From Pyxidicoccus trucidator (lineage in GTDB: Bacteria > Myxococcota > Myxococcia > Myxococcales > Myxococcaceae): DNA of 64,000 bases. The notes under the pieces are model-generated. The model searched no databases, was not told where the DNA came from, and saw nothing but the letters and a program-made list of their open reading frames with translations. The translations under genes were made by a program, and so were the position numbers. Shown here piece by piece: positions 41,436 to 50,283 of the stretch (position 1 is the first letter of the stretch; every line of letters starts with the position of its first letter). The DNA lies in assembly GCF_010894435.1 (NCBI RefSeq), contig NZ_JAAIXZ010000013.1, forward strand, positions 1-64,000. Direction: 5' to 3'.

Positions 41436-43859
41436 GTGGCAGGCGAGCGCTGGAAATTGATGCGGTTGCGGTGGCGCAACCACTGGCGGCTGATGCTGGG
41501 CGTGGCGGTGCTGGCCACCACGCTCGCGGCCGTCTGCGAGTGGCTGGGCGACACGCTGGGCGGCTGGCTGGAAGAGGCCGAGCGCGGCGCCTACGACAAG
41601 ACTGTCACCAGCTTCACCGCGGGCCGCGAGAAGTCGCCGCGGGTGGTGGTGCTGGCCATCGACCAGCCGAGCCTGGACGGCATCCGCGCCAACCCGCAGT
41701 ACGCGCGCAACTTCGGCAACTGGCCCTACAGCCGGAACCTGTGGGCGCGCATCGTGGAGCAGCTCGAGGCCGAGGGCGCCCGCGCCATCGTCTTCGACGC
41801 TGTGATGGACGAGCGCTCCACGGACCCCGCCATGGACCTGGCCTTCGCGCAGGTGCTGCGCGACACACGGGTGCCCTTCTTCCTGGGCGTGTCCACCCAT
41901 GCGGAGGCAAAGCCCCTGCCCCGCGCGGACTTCAGCACCCCGCTGTCCGAGCCGGGCGCGCCGCCTTCACCTGGCGCCGCGCCCGTGGCCTCGGCCGAGG
42001 ACGGGCTGCCCGCCGAGGCCCTGCCCTCCACGGACGACACCGGCGAGTTCCCCGAGGAGGGCGCGACGGACGAGTTCCAGGACACGGAGGACGCGGACGC
42101 CTTTCCGCCCGTCTCGCCCGAGCTGATGGCGCGCGCCCTGGCCTTCCCGGTGCGCGCGGAGGGCCACGCGGTGGTGCTGCTGGCCCACGAGTCCGTGGAC
42201 GGAGTGAAGGAGCCGCTCTACCCGGTGCCTCCCATCCCCGCGCTGGTGGGGGCCATGGACGGCTTCGGGCTGGTGGACCATGAGACGGACCCGGACGGGT
42301 TCATGCGGCGCACGCGCTTCGTGTACACGGACGGCGTCAACACGTACCCGACGCTGCCGGTGCGGGTGGCGGCGGGCGTGCTGGGCGCGAGCGAGGTGGT
42401 GCTGTCCGGGCGCACGCTGCGGCTGGGCACGCGCACGTACGCGGTGGACGCGGAGGGCGGCACGGGCATCGACTACGGCGGCGAGTTCCACGAGCGCTTC
42501 AACCTGGTGTCGCTCATCAAGGTCCTGGACGCCTGGGCGCTGCGCAACCAGGGCCAGCCCACGGGGCTGCCGCCGGGCCTCTTCCAGGACAAGGTGGTGG
42601 TCATCGGCGGCAACGCGGTGGGGCTCAACGACGTGAAGGCCACGCCCTTCTCCCCCGCCGAGCCCGGCGTGGTGAAGCAGGCGGTGGTGCTGGACTCGCT
42701 GCTGGGCGACGGCCGCTTCCTGGCCCAGGCGCCCTTGTGGATGAGCCTCGCGCTGGTCTTCCTCGTGGCGCTCACGTCCGTGGTGCTGCTGATGACGACG
42801 CGGTGGACGCCGCTGGAGATTGCCTGGCCGCTGGCGCTCTACCTCGGCATGCACTTCGTGACGGGCCCCATCCTCGCGAAGACGGGGACGTACCTGCTCA
42901 CCGCCCTGCCCTCGCTGGCGGGCATGCTGGCCAGCGTGGCCGCGGTGGCCTTCAACCACCTGGTGGCCAACAAGGAGGCGGAGTTCATCCGCCAGGCCTT
43001 CAGCCGCTTCATGGAGCCGAAGCTCGTGGAGCAGATGATTTCCGAGCGCGCGCTGCCCCGGCTGGACGGGGAGAATGTCGAAATCACCGCCTTCTTCAGC
43101 GACATCCGCGGCTTCTCCACCTTCAGCGAGCGCTTCAAGGACGACCCGCGCAACCTGGTCCGCATCCTCAACACGTATCTGACGCGAGTGAGCGGAGCGC
43201 TGCTGAAGGAGGGGGCGTGCCTGGACAAGTACATCGGCGACGCGGTGGTGTGCCTCTTCGGCGCGCCCATGCGCCAGGCGGACCACGCGCTGCGCGGCTG
43301 CCGGGGGGCACTGGCGGCGAAGGCGGAGGTGGACCGGCTGCGCGCGGAGTTCAGCGCGCAGGGGATGCCGGACGTGTACACGCGCATCGGCGTCAACACC
43401 GCGGTGAACTTCGTGGGCAACTTCGGCAGCGAGCAGCTCTTCAGCTACACGGCCATCGGCGACGGGATGAACCTGGCCGCGCGGCTGGAGGGCGCGAACA
43501 AGGCGTATGGCTCGGTCATCATGATTGGCCCCCGCACGTACGAGCTGGCGAAGGAGCACATCGAGACGCGGGAGCTGGACCGGGTGCGCGTGGCGGGCAA
43601 GACGGAGGCCGTCACGGTGTACGAGCTGCTGGCGCTCAAGGGCGGCCTGGACGCGCGCAAGCGGGTGACGGTGGAGCGCTACCACGAGGCGCTGGCGCTC
43701 TACCGCGCGGCGCGCTTCGAGGAGGCCGCGGCGGTGCTGGAGGCACGACGGTTGGAGGACCCGGAGGACGGGCCCACGCAGGCGCTGCTGGAGCGCTGCC
43801 ACAAGTACGCCAAGACGCCCCCGCCGGAGTTCGACGGGGTGGCGAGCCTGGACAAGTGA
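41436..43859 (+). CDS. CHASE2-domain class III adenylate cyclase
   Basis: An 807-aa receptor-type cyclase. TM1 (about 17-35) is followed by an extracytoplasmic CHASE2 domain that is split by a long acidic Pro/Glu/Asp-rich insertion (about residues 165-235). Three membrane helices (about 430-510) lead to the catalytic domain. Metal Asp556 (FFSDIRGFSTF) and Asp602 (YIGDAVVCLFG) are present. Lys598 and Thr672 (YTAIGD) match the ATP-selecting residues of class IIIb adenylate cyclases. The C-terminal tail looks helical. The GTG at 41436 follows AAGAGGGGG. Confidence 0.9.
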   Translation: MAGERWKLMRLRWRNHWRLMLGVAVLATTLAAVCEWLGDTLGGWLEEAERGAYDKTVTSFTAGREKSPRVVVLAIDQPSLDGIRANPQYARNFGNWPYSRNLWARIVEQLEAEGARAIVFDAVMDERSTDPAMDLAFAQVLRDTRVPFFLGVSTHAEAKPLPRADFSTPLSEPGAPPSPGAAPVASAEDGLPAEALPSTDDTGEFPEEGATDEFQDTEDADAFPPVSPELMARALAFPVRAEGHAVVLLAHESVDGVKEPLYPVPPIPALVGAMDGFGLVDHETDPDGFMRRTRFVYTDGVNTYPTLPVRVAAGVLGASEVVLSGRTLRLGTRTYAVDAEGGTGIDYGGEFHERFNLVSLIKVLDAWALRNQGQPTGLPPGLFQDKVVVIGGNAVGLNDVKATPFSPAEPGVVKQAVVLDSLLGDGRFLAQAPLWMSLALVFLVALTSVVLLMTTRWTPLEIAWPLALYLGMHFVTGPILAKTGTYLLTALPSLAGMLASVAAVAFNHLVANKEAEFIRQAFSRFMEPKLVEQMISERALPRLDGENVEITAFFSDIRGFSTFSERFKDDPRNLVRILNTYLTRVSGALLKEGACLDKYIGDAVVCLFGAPMRQADHALRGCRGALAAKAEVDRLRAEFSAQGMPDVYTRIGVNTAVNFVGNFGSEQLFSYTAIGDGMNLAARLEGANKAYGSVIMIGPRTYELAKEHIETRELDRVRVAGKTEAVTVYELLALKGGLDARKRVTVERYHEALALYRAARFEEAAAVLEARRLEDPEDGPTQALLERCHKYAKTPPPEFDGVASLDK

Positions 43860-43880
43860 GCTGAAGGAAGGACGGGACTC

Positions 43881-44474
43881 ATGGGTATGAGGACGAGAGC
43901 AACCCTCACCGCGGCCGTGCTGGCGCTGGGCCTTCCGGGCGTGGCGGCGGCCGTGAAGCCGGGCGAGTCGCTGTACGTGAAGGCGAAGAACACGCGGGTG
44001 ATGGAGAGCCCGTCCCCCACCGTGAATGTGGTGGTCATCCTCCAGCCGGGGGAGCAGGTGACATGGGAGGGCGGGGACGCGAAGAACAAGCAGTGGCACC
44101 GGGTGACGGCGCCGGGCGGGAAGAAGGGCTTCGTGTTCCAGACCAACCTGTCCACCACCGCGCCCAGCATGGAGCTGGTGACGGACAAGGGCGGCAAGCA
44201 GCGGGTGGACCCGAAGAAGTTCGTCGCCAGCGGCGCCGCGGTGAAGGCGCTCAGCCCCGGAGCCGAGAAGTACGGCAATGGCAAGGAAGGGGACTACGCG
44301 AAGGCCGTCGCGGACATCAAGGCGCTGGAGGACCTGGCCAAGAAGCTGACGACCCAGGACATCTCCCGCCACGTGGCGGAGGTGGGGCTGTTCCCGGTCG
44401 TCGGCCCCAGCGACAAGGTGGCGAAGTCCACGCCGACGAAGGCTCCCGCGTCTGGGAAGAAGGGGAACAAGTAA
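43881..44474 (+). CDS. Exported SH3-like domain protein
   Basis: A 197-aa protein with a Sec signal peptide (MRTRATLTAAVLALGLPGVAAAV). The mature N-terminal part resembles a bacterial SH3 fold (SLYVKAKNTRVMESPSPTVNVVVILQPGEQVTWEG...WHRVTAPGGKKGFVFQTNL). A Lys-rich C-terminal tail follows. Bacterial SH3-like domains often bind peptidoglycan. Its stop overlaps the start of the M48 gene by one base (TAATG), so the pair likely works together in the envelope. Confidence 0.8.
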   Translation: MGMRTRATLTAAVLALGLPGVAAAVKPGESLYVKAKNTRVMESPSPTVNVVVILQPGEQVTWEGGDAKNKQWHRVTAPGGKKGFVFQTNLSTTAPSMELVTDKGGKQRVDPKKFVASGAAVKALSPGAEKYGNGKEGDYAKAVADIKALEDLAKKLTTQDISRHVAEVGLFPVVGPSDKVAKSTPTKAPASGKKGNK

Positions 44475-45493
44475 TGGGCCTGCGACTGACGGTGCTCGCG
44501 GCGCTGGGCGTGGGCGTGCTGGCGGCCCCCTGTGGCGGCTTCAACGCCAACAACCTGACCAAGGGCGCGAACGTGCTCGGGAAGGCGGGCGACACGGCGG
44601 AGAAGATGGGGGACTGCAAGAAGCTGGATGTCGACCCCAGCGTCAGCGAGGAGTACGCCCTGGGCGGCGCCCTGGCCATCCACTTCGTGCAGCGCGGCGG
44701 CGGGCTGCTGCTGGAGAAGCCCCGGGAGCCGGGCGACAAGAGCAAGGTGCGCCGGCCCGGCGAGGCGCTGCACGACTACATCAACGTCGTGGGGAAGAAC
44801 CTGGCGGCGCAGTCGCAGCGGCCCACACTGGAGTGGACGTTCGGCGTGCTCGGCGACACGAAGCAGTTCAATGCCGTCTCCGCGCCCGGGGGTTACGTCT
44901 TCATCTCTCGGAAGGTGATTGAGACGGTGGAGAACGAGGGACAGCTCGCCGGCGTGCTGGCGCACGAGATTTCCCATGTGGTGCTCAAGCACGCCATCCG
45001 CCAGTACAACGAGGTGAAGGTGAAGACATGCAAGGCGGTTGCCGTGGGCGAGGCTTTCCTGTCGCCGGGCGCGGTGGCCGCCCTGTCCGCGGGCAAGCAG
45101 GGTGACGGCACGCTGGACCTGGACAAGGAGCCCAGCTTGCTGGGCAACCTCGCGGAGAAGACCGTCGACACCTTCGACAACGGCAACCCGCCGGAGCTGG
45201 AGGACGAGGCGGACCGGATGGCCGCCCGGCTGATGCTGTCCGCAGGCTATGACCCGGATGACTACCGCCGGCTCATCGCCAAGACGACGGAAGAAACCAG
45301 ACTGGCGAATCACCCGAAGAAGGCGGAGCGGGTGAAGAAGCTCGTCGCCTACATCAAGACGCTGAAGGACAACGAGGGGGAGTTCCAGGAGCTCACCACC
45401 GAGGGGCTCCACTCGCCGCCGCTGAAGACCTCGGCGCTGGCCGCCCTCAGGGGCAGCACCGCCACCGGCGTGGCGAAGGACGGCGTGAAGTAG
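44474..45493 (+). CDS. M48 family metalloprotease
   Basis: A 339-aa exported protease. LAHEISHVVLKH gives the HEXXH zinc site, and ELEDEADRMAARLM supplies the third ligand Glu, as in M48B/Oma1-HtpX-like periplasmic peptidases. NAVSAPGGYVFISRKVIETVENEGQLAGV is the typical preceding strand-helix. The N-terminus is a signal peptide; the LAAPC could be an atypical lipobox. It shares a start-stop overlap with the SH3-like gene. Likely an envelope quality-control protease. Confidence 0.88.
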   Translation: MGLRLTVLAALGVGVLAAPCGGFNANNLTKGANVLGKAGDTAEKMGDCKKLDVDPSVSEEYALGGALAIHFVQRGGGLLLEKPREPGDKSKVRRPGEALHDYINVVGKNLAAQSQRPTLEWTFGVLGDTKQFNAVSAPGGYVFISRKVIETVENEGQLAGVLAHEISHVVLKHAIRQYNEVKVKTCKAVAVGEAFLSPGAVAALSAGKQGDGTLDLDKEPSLLGNLAEKTVDTFDNGNPPELEDEADRMAARLMLSAGYDPDDYRRLIAKTTEETRLANHPKKAERVKKLVAYIKTLKDNEGEFQELTTEGLHSPPLKTSALAALRGSTATGVAKDGVK

Positions 45494-45510
45494 CGGTGCG
45501 GCCGGGGCGC

Positions 45511-45535
45511 GCTCCGGAGCAGCTTGCTCCGGAGC
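45511..45535. terminator. Hairpin between M48 gene and pomX
   Basis: GCTCCGGAGCA (45511-45521) and TGCTCCGGAGC (45525-45535) form a perfect 11-bp stem with a 3-nt loop. It lies between the convergent M48 (+) and pomX (-) genes. No U-tract. Confidence 0.55.
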
Positions 45536-45545
45536 CTGGGCCCTA

Positions 45546-45616
45546 CAGCGCACCGTGGCCTGGCTGGCGTCCCGCGGGCACCCAGCGCCTCGCGGGCTTC
45601 CAGCAGCCCGGCGCGC
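45546..45616 (-). repeat. Degenerate copy of the pomX 3' end
   Basis: The 71 bp immediately after the pomX stop repeat the last 75 bp of pomX (45618-45692). The terminal 21 bp are identical; the first 40 bp match at 33 positions; a 4-bp gap lies between. The copied codons would read (E)RAGLLEAREALG and later ASQATVR, versus ERAELLEARKALE and LSQATVR in pomX. It is outside the gene and looks like a partial tandem duplication. Confidence 0.8.
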
Positions 45617-46831
45617 TCAGCGCACCGTGGCCTGGCTGAGCGCGCGGTGCACGGACTCCAGCGCCTTGCGGGCCTCCAGCAACTCGGCGCGCTCGGCGGT
45701 GAGCGAGGCCACCTGCTGGGCCAGCACGTCGCGCTCGCCCTGGAGCGCGTCCACCGTGCGGCGCAGCGAGGTCGACTCGTCCTTGGCGGACTCCAGCTCA
45801 CTGGCGAGCCGCTCCTCCTCGGCGAGGCTGTCCACGAGGGACTGCTTGCCGCGCGCCACCTCGTCTTCCAGCGTCTGCCGCTCGCGGGCCGCGGCCTGCA
45901 GCGCCTGCCGCGTCTCCTGGAGGGACAGGAGCGCCTCGTCGCGCTCACCCTCCAGCGCGGACAGCTCGCGCTCCAGGTCGGCCAGCAGCTTCACCCGGCC
46001 TTCCATTTCCGCGGACAGCCGGCGCGCCTCGTCCATGCGCAGCCGGGCTTCCTCGGTGGCCTTCTCCGCCTGGCGGCGAGACACCTCGAGGTCCTGCGTG
46101 AGGGAGAGGTTGAGCGCCTTCACCTTCACCAGCTCGGCCTGGAGGTGGGTGATGCGCTCCACCGCGCGCTGGCCCGCCTCGGCGACGGTGGCCGGCAGCG
46201 GCTCCGGGCGGGGATTCTCGCGCACCGCCTTGAGGCGCGCCTTCAGGCGCTCGCGCCGCTCGGCGGAGTCCTGGGTGTCGTCGCGCGGCGGGGCGGGCGT
46301 CTGCACCTCCACCTCCGCGGGCGGAGCCTCCACGCGGGCCACCGGCTCGGCGATGGTGGCGGTGACGTGGGGCAGCGAAGCGTGGGCGGAGGCCTGCGTC
46401 ATGGGGTGCGCCTCCGGCTGTCCGGCCGCGAAGCCGTCCAGGTGGAGCGCCGCAGGCGGCGCGGCGAAGGTGACGGGCGCGGCGGGCGCCGTGTCGAGCA
46501 GGGCCTCGGGGGCCGGCGACGCATAGGTGACGGACTCCGCGTGCCGCGCCGCTTCAGCGGCGACGTACGCGGCGCCTGACTCCTGCGCACGCAGGGCCGC
46601 GTCCATCGCCTCGGCGGCGGTGGGGCGCGGGGCGCGGGCACGCTCGATTCGGGCGCGCACCTCGGCGGACAGGTCAGGGGCCTCGGCGGTGGGGGCCGAG
46701 TCGGAGTCGACGAGGGCCTCGGGCTCGGCGGGAGCGGAGGGCTCCGCCGCCGGGTCGATGAGGCCGGTCAGCGCACCCAGACGGAGCCGGGGCTTGGCGC
46801 GGGACACGTTTTGTTCGAAGGCTTTCTTCAT
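45617..46831 (-). CDS. pomX: PomX, cell-division-site scaffold
   Basis: A 404-aa protein, the published length of M. xanthus PomX. The first 22 residues (MKKAFEQNVSRAKPRLRLGALT) form the conserved PomZ-activating peptide with Lys13 and Arg15, which are needed for that activity in M. xanthus. Residues about 25-195 are Ala/Pro/Glu-rich and disordered; residues about 200-404 are a long coiled coil. PomX forms a cluster at midcell, recruits PomY and PomZ and guides FtsZ. It is last in pomY-pomZ-pomX, 8 bp after pomZ. Confidence 0.95.
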   Translation of the reverse strand: MKKAFEQNVSRAKPRLRLGALTGLIDPAAEPSAPAEPEALVDSDSAPTAEAPDLSAEVRARIERARAPRPTAAEAMDAALRAQESGAAYVAAEAARHAESVTYASPAPEALLDTAPAAPVTFAAPPAALHLDGFAAGQPEAHPMTQASAHASLPHVTATIAEPVARVEAPPAEVEVQTPAPPRDDTQDSAERRERLKARLKAVRENPRPEPLPATVAEAGQRAVERITHLQAELVKVKALNLSLTQDLEVSRRQAEKATEEARLRMDEARRLSAEMEGRVKLLADLERELSALEGERDEALLSLQETRQALQAAARERQTLEDEVARGKQSLVDSLAEEERLASELESAKDESTSLRRTVDALQGERDVLAQQVASLTAERAELLEARKALESVHRALSQATVR

Positions 46832-46839
46832 GGCGGTTC

Positions 46840-47799
46840 TCAGCCGGCCTGCTGGGTGCCCTTCTTCGGGGCTGCGGCTGCCGCGGCGACCAGGCGCGGC
46901 AGGATGTTGTCAATCATGGCCTGGATGTCGCTGGCCCCCTTGGACGTGGGGTCCGCGACGAACACCGGGCGGCCTTCACTGGAGGCCTGCGCGAACTTGG
47001 TGCACTGCCGGATGATGGTGGGCAGCAGGAACTCCGGGTAGTGCGTCTGCAGGGCCTCCAGCGCTTCCTTCGCCAGCTTGAAGGTGGCGTTGAAGGAGTT
47101 GACCACGATGAAGACGTGGTCGAGCACGTGGTTGAGGTCCTCCTCCAGGCTCTGCACCGTTTCGAACAGCAGCTTGAGGCCGTGGAAGGACAGGAAGTCC
47201 GCGAGCACGGGGACGAACAAGTCGTTCGCCGCCATCAGCGCGTTGAGGTTGAGCAGGCCGAAGGACGGAGGCGCGTCGAAGACGACGACGTCGTACTGGG
47301 CCTCCACGTCCTTGAGGGCGTTGCGCAGCTTGAACTCGCGGCCGGACATCGGCATCAGCGCGAGGTCCATGGTGGACATGGTGAGGTTGGAGGGGACGAA
47401 GTCCAGGTTGGGCAGGGTGGACTTCTGGATGACCTGGGCCAGCGGCGTCTTGCGGACGAGGACGTCCAGGAGCGTCTTCTCGAAGTCCTCGCCCTCGTAG
47501 CCGAGGCACTTGGTGGCGTGGCCCTGGCTGTCCAGGTCGATGAGGAGCACCGCGTAGCCGAGCTCCGCGAGGCGCCAGGCGTAGGAGGTGGACAGGGACG
47601 TCTTGCCGGTGCCGCCCTTGAAGTTGAGGAAGAGCTGACGGCGGTGGCCCAGGCGCGCGGGGAAGGCGTTCAGCGTGGTGCGCAGCTCCCAGATGTCATC
47701 CGGGGTGTAGATGTCCTTCCGCGACTCCGGCGGAATCTGCTTCGGGGACACGCCGAGCATCTCGGCCACCTGCTTGGAGCTGTACGTCGGCGCTTCCAT
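46840..47799 (-). CDS. pomZ: PomZ, ParA-type ATPase of the Pom system
   Basis: A 319-aa ParA/MinD ATPase. The deviant Walker A is KGGTGKTS (61-68; G62 and K66). Asp90 is in LIDLDSQG, and Lys268 in RQCTKFAQ; G62, D90 and K268 are the residues mutated in M. xanthus to block dimerisation, hydrolysis and DNA binding. An N-terminal MerR-like segment (SSKQVAEMLGVSPKQIPPESRKDIYTPDDI) precedes the ATPase. PomZ dimers bind DNA and carry the PomX/PomY cluster toward midcell. Forty bp separate it from pomY. Confidence 0.96.
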   Translation of the reverse strand: MEAPTYSSKQVAEMLGVSPKQIPPESRKDIYTPDDIWELRTTLNAFPARLGHRRQLFLNFKGGTGKTSLSTSYAWRLAELGYAVLLIDLDSQGHATKCLGYEGEDFEKTLLDVLVRKTPLAQVIQKSTLPNLDFVPSNLTMSTMDLALMPMSGREFKLRNALKDVEAQYDVVVFDAPPSFGLLNLNALMAANDLFVPVLADFLSFHGLKLLFETVQSLEEDLNHVLDHVFIVVNSFNATFKLAKEALEALQTHYPEFLLPTIIRQCTKFAQASSEGRPVFVADPTSKGASDIQAMIDNILPRLVAAAAAAPKKGTQQAG

Positions 47800-47839
47800 G
47801 GACGACCCTTCGCAAGACGTGCGGAACGGCTACCTTGCC

Positions 47840-49867
47840 TCAAGCGGCGAAGTATTTGTGCCCCCTTCGGACCACGGCTCCCCGGGCGGACAGGAGGGTG
47901 AGCGCCTCCTGGGCAAGCTCCGAGGGGGCCGACAGCGCGACGGCCAGCTCGACGAGCGAGCGACCTCGCACCGCCGTGCGGACCTCCGCCAGCATCCGGG
48001 TGCAGAGCGCCTCCACGGGCGAAGACGTCGGACGGCTCGCGGCGCGCGGCTCGGCGGGAGCAGGCGGGGGAGCGGAGGCTCGCGGCGCGGCGGCGGGCTG
48101 GCCGGGCACCGCGCCCATGGCGACGAGCGCCGCCTGCACGGGTGAGAGACGGGAGGCTGGAGCCGCGGCCTGGGGAAGCGGGGCGGTGGGCGGCACGGCG
48201 CGGACAGGAGACGCGGGAGGCGGCGTCGAGGAACCGGCGCGGAGGTTCGGCGCGGGAGGCGGCGTCGTCGGAGAGCCGGCGCGGAGATTTGGCGCGGAGG
48301 CCCCGGAGGCAGCCTGCGCGTGGCCCACGGTGGCGACGGCGTAGACAGGCTGCGCGGCCGAGCCCTGCACCGCGCCGACCAGGACCTGCACGGGCACACC
48401 GTTCGAGGCGGCCACGGCCTGCACCGGCACACCACCCGCTGCCACGGTGACAGGCCTCGCGGACGCCCCACTCGACGCGGCGGCCATGGTCTGCACCGGC
48501 ACACCCACTGCGGCGAGCTGCACCGGAGCCACCACCACGGGACGGGGCTGCTCCAGCCGGGCCCTCACGGGCTTCATGGGCAGCGTCGCCAGGCGGCGGA
48601 TTTCGCGGCGGCGGTGCGTGTCGTCCAGGTCCACCACCGCGGACACATCGTGCCCGAGGATGCGCGACAGGCTCTGCGCGGCGGCCTTGCGCACGCGGGG
48701 CTCGCGGTCCGCCAGCGCGCCGAGCAGCAGCGTGCGCGCGTTCTCCCCGGCGCCGGCCCCGAGCGCCAGCGCCGCCAGGGCGCGCGCCTCCGGATCCGCG
48801 TCGTGGATGGCTTCCTCGCCCAGCCGGCGCGCCGTCTCGCCCTCCAGCCCCAGCGCCAGCAGCGACGCGCGGCGGCGCACCGAGCGGTCCGGATCCTTCA
48901 TCGCCTGCGCCAGGTGCGGCGCCGCGTCCATCGGCGACAGCGACAGCATCGCCTTCAGCGCGGCGATGCGCACCTCGGGCACCGGCGACGCCAGCAGCGG
49001 CGACACCACCGACGCGCCCTGCTCACGGCTCAGCGAGGCGAACGCCTGGAGCAGCGCCACCTGCGCGACGGAGTCCGTCTCCGCGTGCAGCGCGGCGGCC
49101 AGCGCGGGCGCGGCGGCGGGCTGGGCCAGGGCCTTGAGCCGCTCGGCGGCGCGCACCCGGGCGGCCGCGTCCTGCGCGGACAGCTCGCGCACGGAGAAGC
49201 CGAAGAGCGTCTCGTCCGTGGTGCTGCCGAAGCCCGCGTGCGCGGACAGCTCCGCGTGCTGCGCCGCGCTCACGCCCAGCCGGCCCGCCGCAAAGAAGCG
49301 CTGCGCCTCGCGCGCCACCGGCGACAAGCCCTCGCTGCCCCTCTCCGACTCGCGCTCCGAGGCCACGGGCGGCTCGCTGTCCGAGGAGACGCGGGCCTGA
49401 GGCCGCAGCGGCACGGCCGGCCCGCGCACGGGAGGCACCACCACGCCGTGGGCCACCGGCCCCGCCTCGCCGCGCAGTATCACCTCGCTGCGAAGCTGGG
49501 AGATGAACGAGGCCAGGTCGAGCCCCAGGTCGTCGTCCTCCTCGGCGCGCTCCTGCGCGGACGAGCGGATCCGACTGGCATCCAGCAGCTTGTCCATGAG
49601 CTGGTGCCGCTCGCCGCGCAGCGCCTGGTTGAGCCGGGTGAGCTCCTCGCGGTCGGCCTGCATGCGGCTGATGCGGACTTCCAGCTCCGCCACCTCGCGC
49701 CGCAGCTCCAGCTCGCGCTGGTGCGTCTCCGCCAGCTCACGCCTCAGGTGCGCCATCTCCTCGCGCGTCGAGTCCAGCTCGCCATGGAGCTGCTCCGCGC
49801 GAGCCTCGAAGTAGACGATCTTTTCGAGTGCGCTCTTGAGCAGCGCGTCCGGACGCTCGTCGCTCAC
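47840..49867 (-). CDS. pomY: PomY, division-site condensate protein
   Basis: A 675-aa protein that fits PomY (682 aa in M. xanthus): N-terminal coiled coil (about 5-105), HEAT-like repeats (about 235-410, e.g. APHLAQAMKDPDRSVRRRASLLALGLEG), then a Pro/Ala-rich disordered region. The disordered part contains repeated GVPVQ and APNLRAGS motifs. The last 60 residues (PVEALCTRMLAEVRTAVRGRSLVELAVALSA...GAVVRRGHKYFAA) look like a winged helix. The start is a GTG at 49867. It is the first gene of the cluster. In M. xanthus PomY bridges PomX and PomZ and nucleates FtsZ assembly. Confidence 0.92.
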   Translation of the reverse strand: MSDERPDALLKSALEKIVYFEARAEQLHGELDSTREEMAHLRRELAETHQRELELRREVAELEVRISRMQADREELTRLNQALRGERHQLMDKLLDASRIRSSAQERAEEDDDLGLDLASFISQLRSEVILRGEAGPVAHGVVVPPVRGPAVPLRPQARVSSDSEPPVASERESERGSEGLSPVAREAQRFFAAGRLGVSAAQHAELSAHAGFGSTTDETLFGFSVRELSAQDAAARVRAAERLKALAQPAAAPALAAALHAETDSVAQVALLQAFASLSREQGASVVSPLLASPVPEVRIAALKAMLSLSPMDAAPHLAQAMKDPDRSVRRRASLLALGLEGETARRLGEEAIHDADPEARALAALALGAGAGENARTLLLGALADREPRVRKAAAQSLSRILGHDVSAVVDLDDTHRRREIRRLATLPMKPVRARLEQPRPVVVAPVQLAAVGVPVQTMAAASSGASARPVTVAAGGVPVQAVAASNGVPVQVLVGAVQGSAAQPVYAVATVGHAQAASGASAPNLRAGSPTTPPPAPNLRAGSSTPPPASPVRAVPPTAPLPQAAAPASRLSPVQAALVAMGAVPGQPAAAPRASAPPPAPAEPRAASRPTSSPVEALCTRMLAEVRTAVRGRSLVELAVALSAPSELAQEALTLLSARGAVVRRGHKYFAA

Positions 49868-50283
49868 GACCTCAACATCCCTCCCCGCGAGGCGCGATGC
49901 ACCCCCGGCTCCGAGTCACCGGAGGCCTGCACCGGTCTCCCGGTACCCACCGGGGCGCCCAACCTACGTCAGACCTCCCGCCTTCGTAAACCCCGGAAAC
50001 ACCAGGGCTTTTCCTGACGGCACCGAGCGCAGCATTGACAACGCCGCGCAGGCCGATTTTTCGGCCTTCGCGCCGCCGCCCACCCACGCGCGGGGTGTCC
50101 TCGCCGGGCGGAAAACCCGGCCGATTCCGGACGCTTCCACACGCCTTCCCGGATGCACCGGAATGTCAGACCCGACTCGTAGTCTGTGTTCCACGAGGCA
50201 GCCAACGGCAGTCACTTCTCCCCGGTGTCTCTCCGCCTGAAGGCGGGGGGTGAAGCCCTCTTTTCGACAGGTTTCCGCACGCC
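49868..50283. other. 416-bp divergent intergenic region, pomY / XRE gene
   Basis: No gene is supported. A perfect hairpin AGGCCGA-TTTT-TCGGCCT is at 50050-50067. TTGACA at about 50035 looks like a -35 but lacks a -10 at the right distance. The region should hold the promoters of the pom cluster and of the XRE gene. Confidence 0.5.

Noticed and set aside
50030-50065. TTGACA near 50035 as the -35 of the XRE gene
   Set aside because: No -10-like hexamer at 16-18 bp; the expected position is inside the AGGCCGA hairpin.
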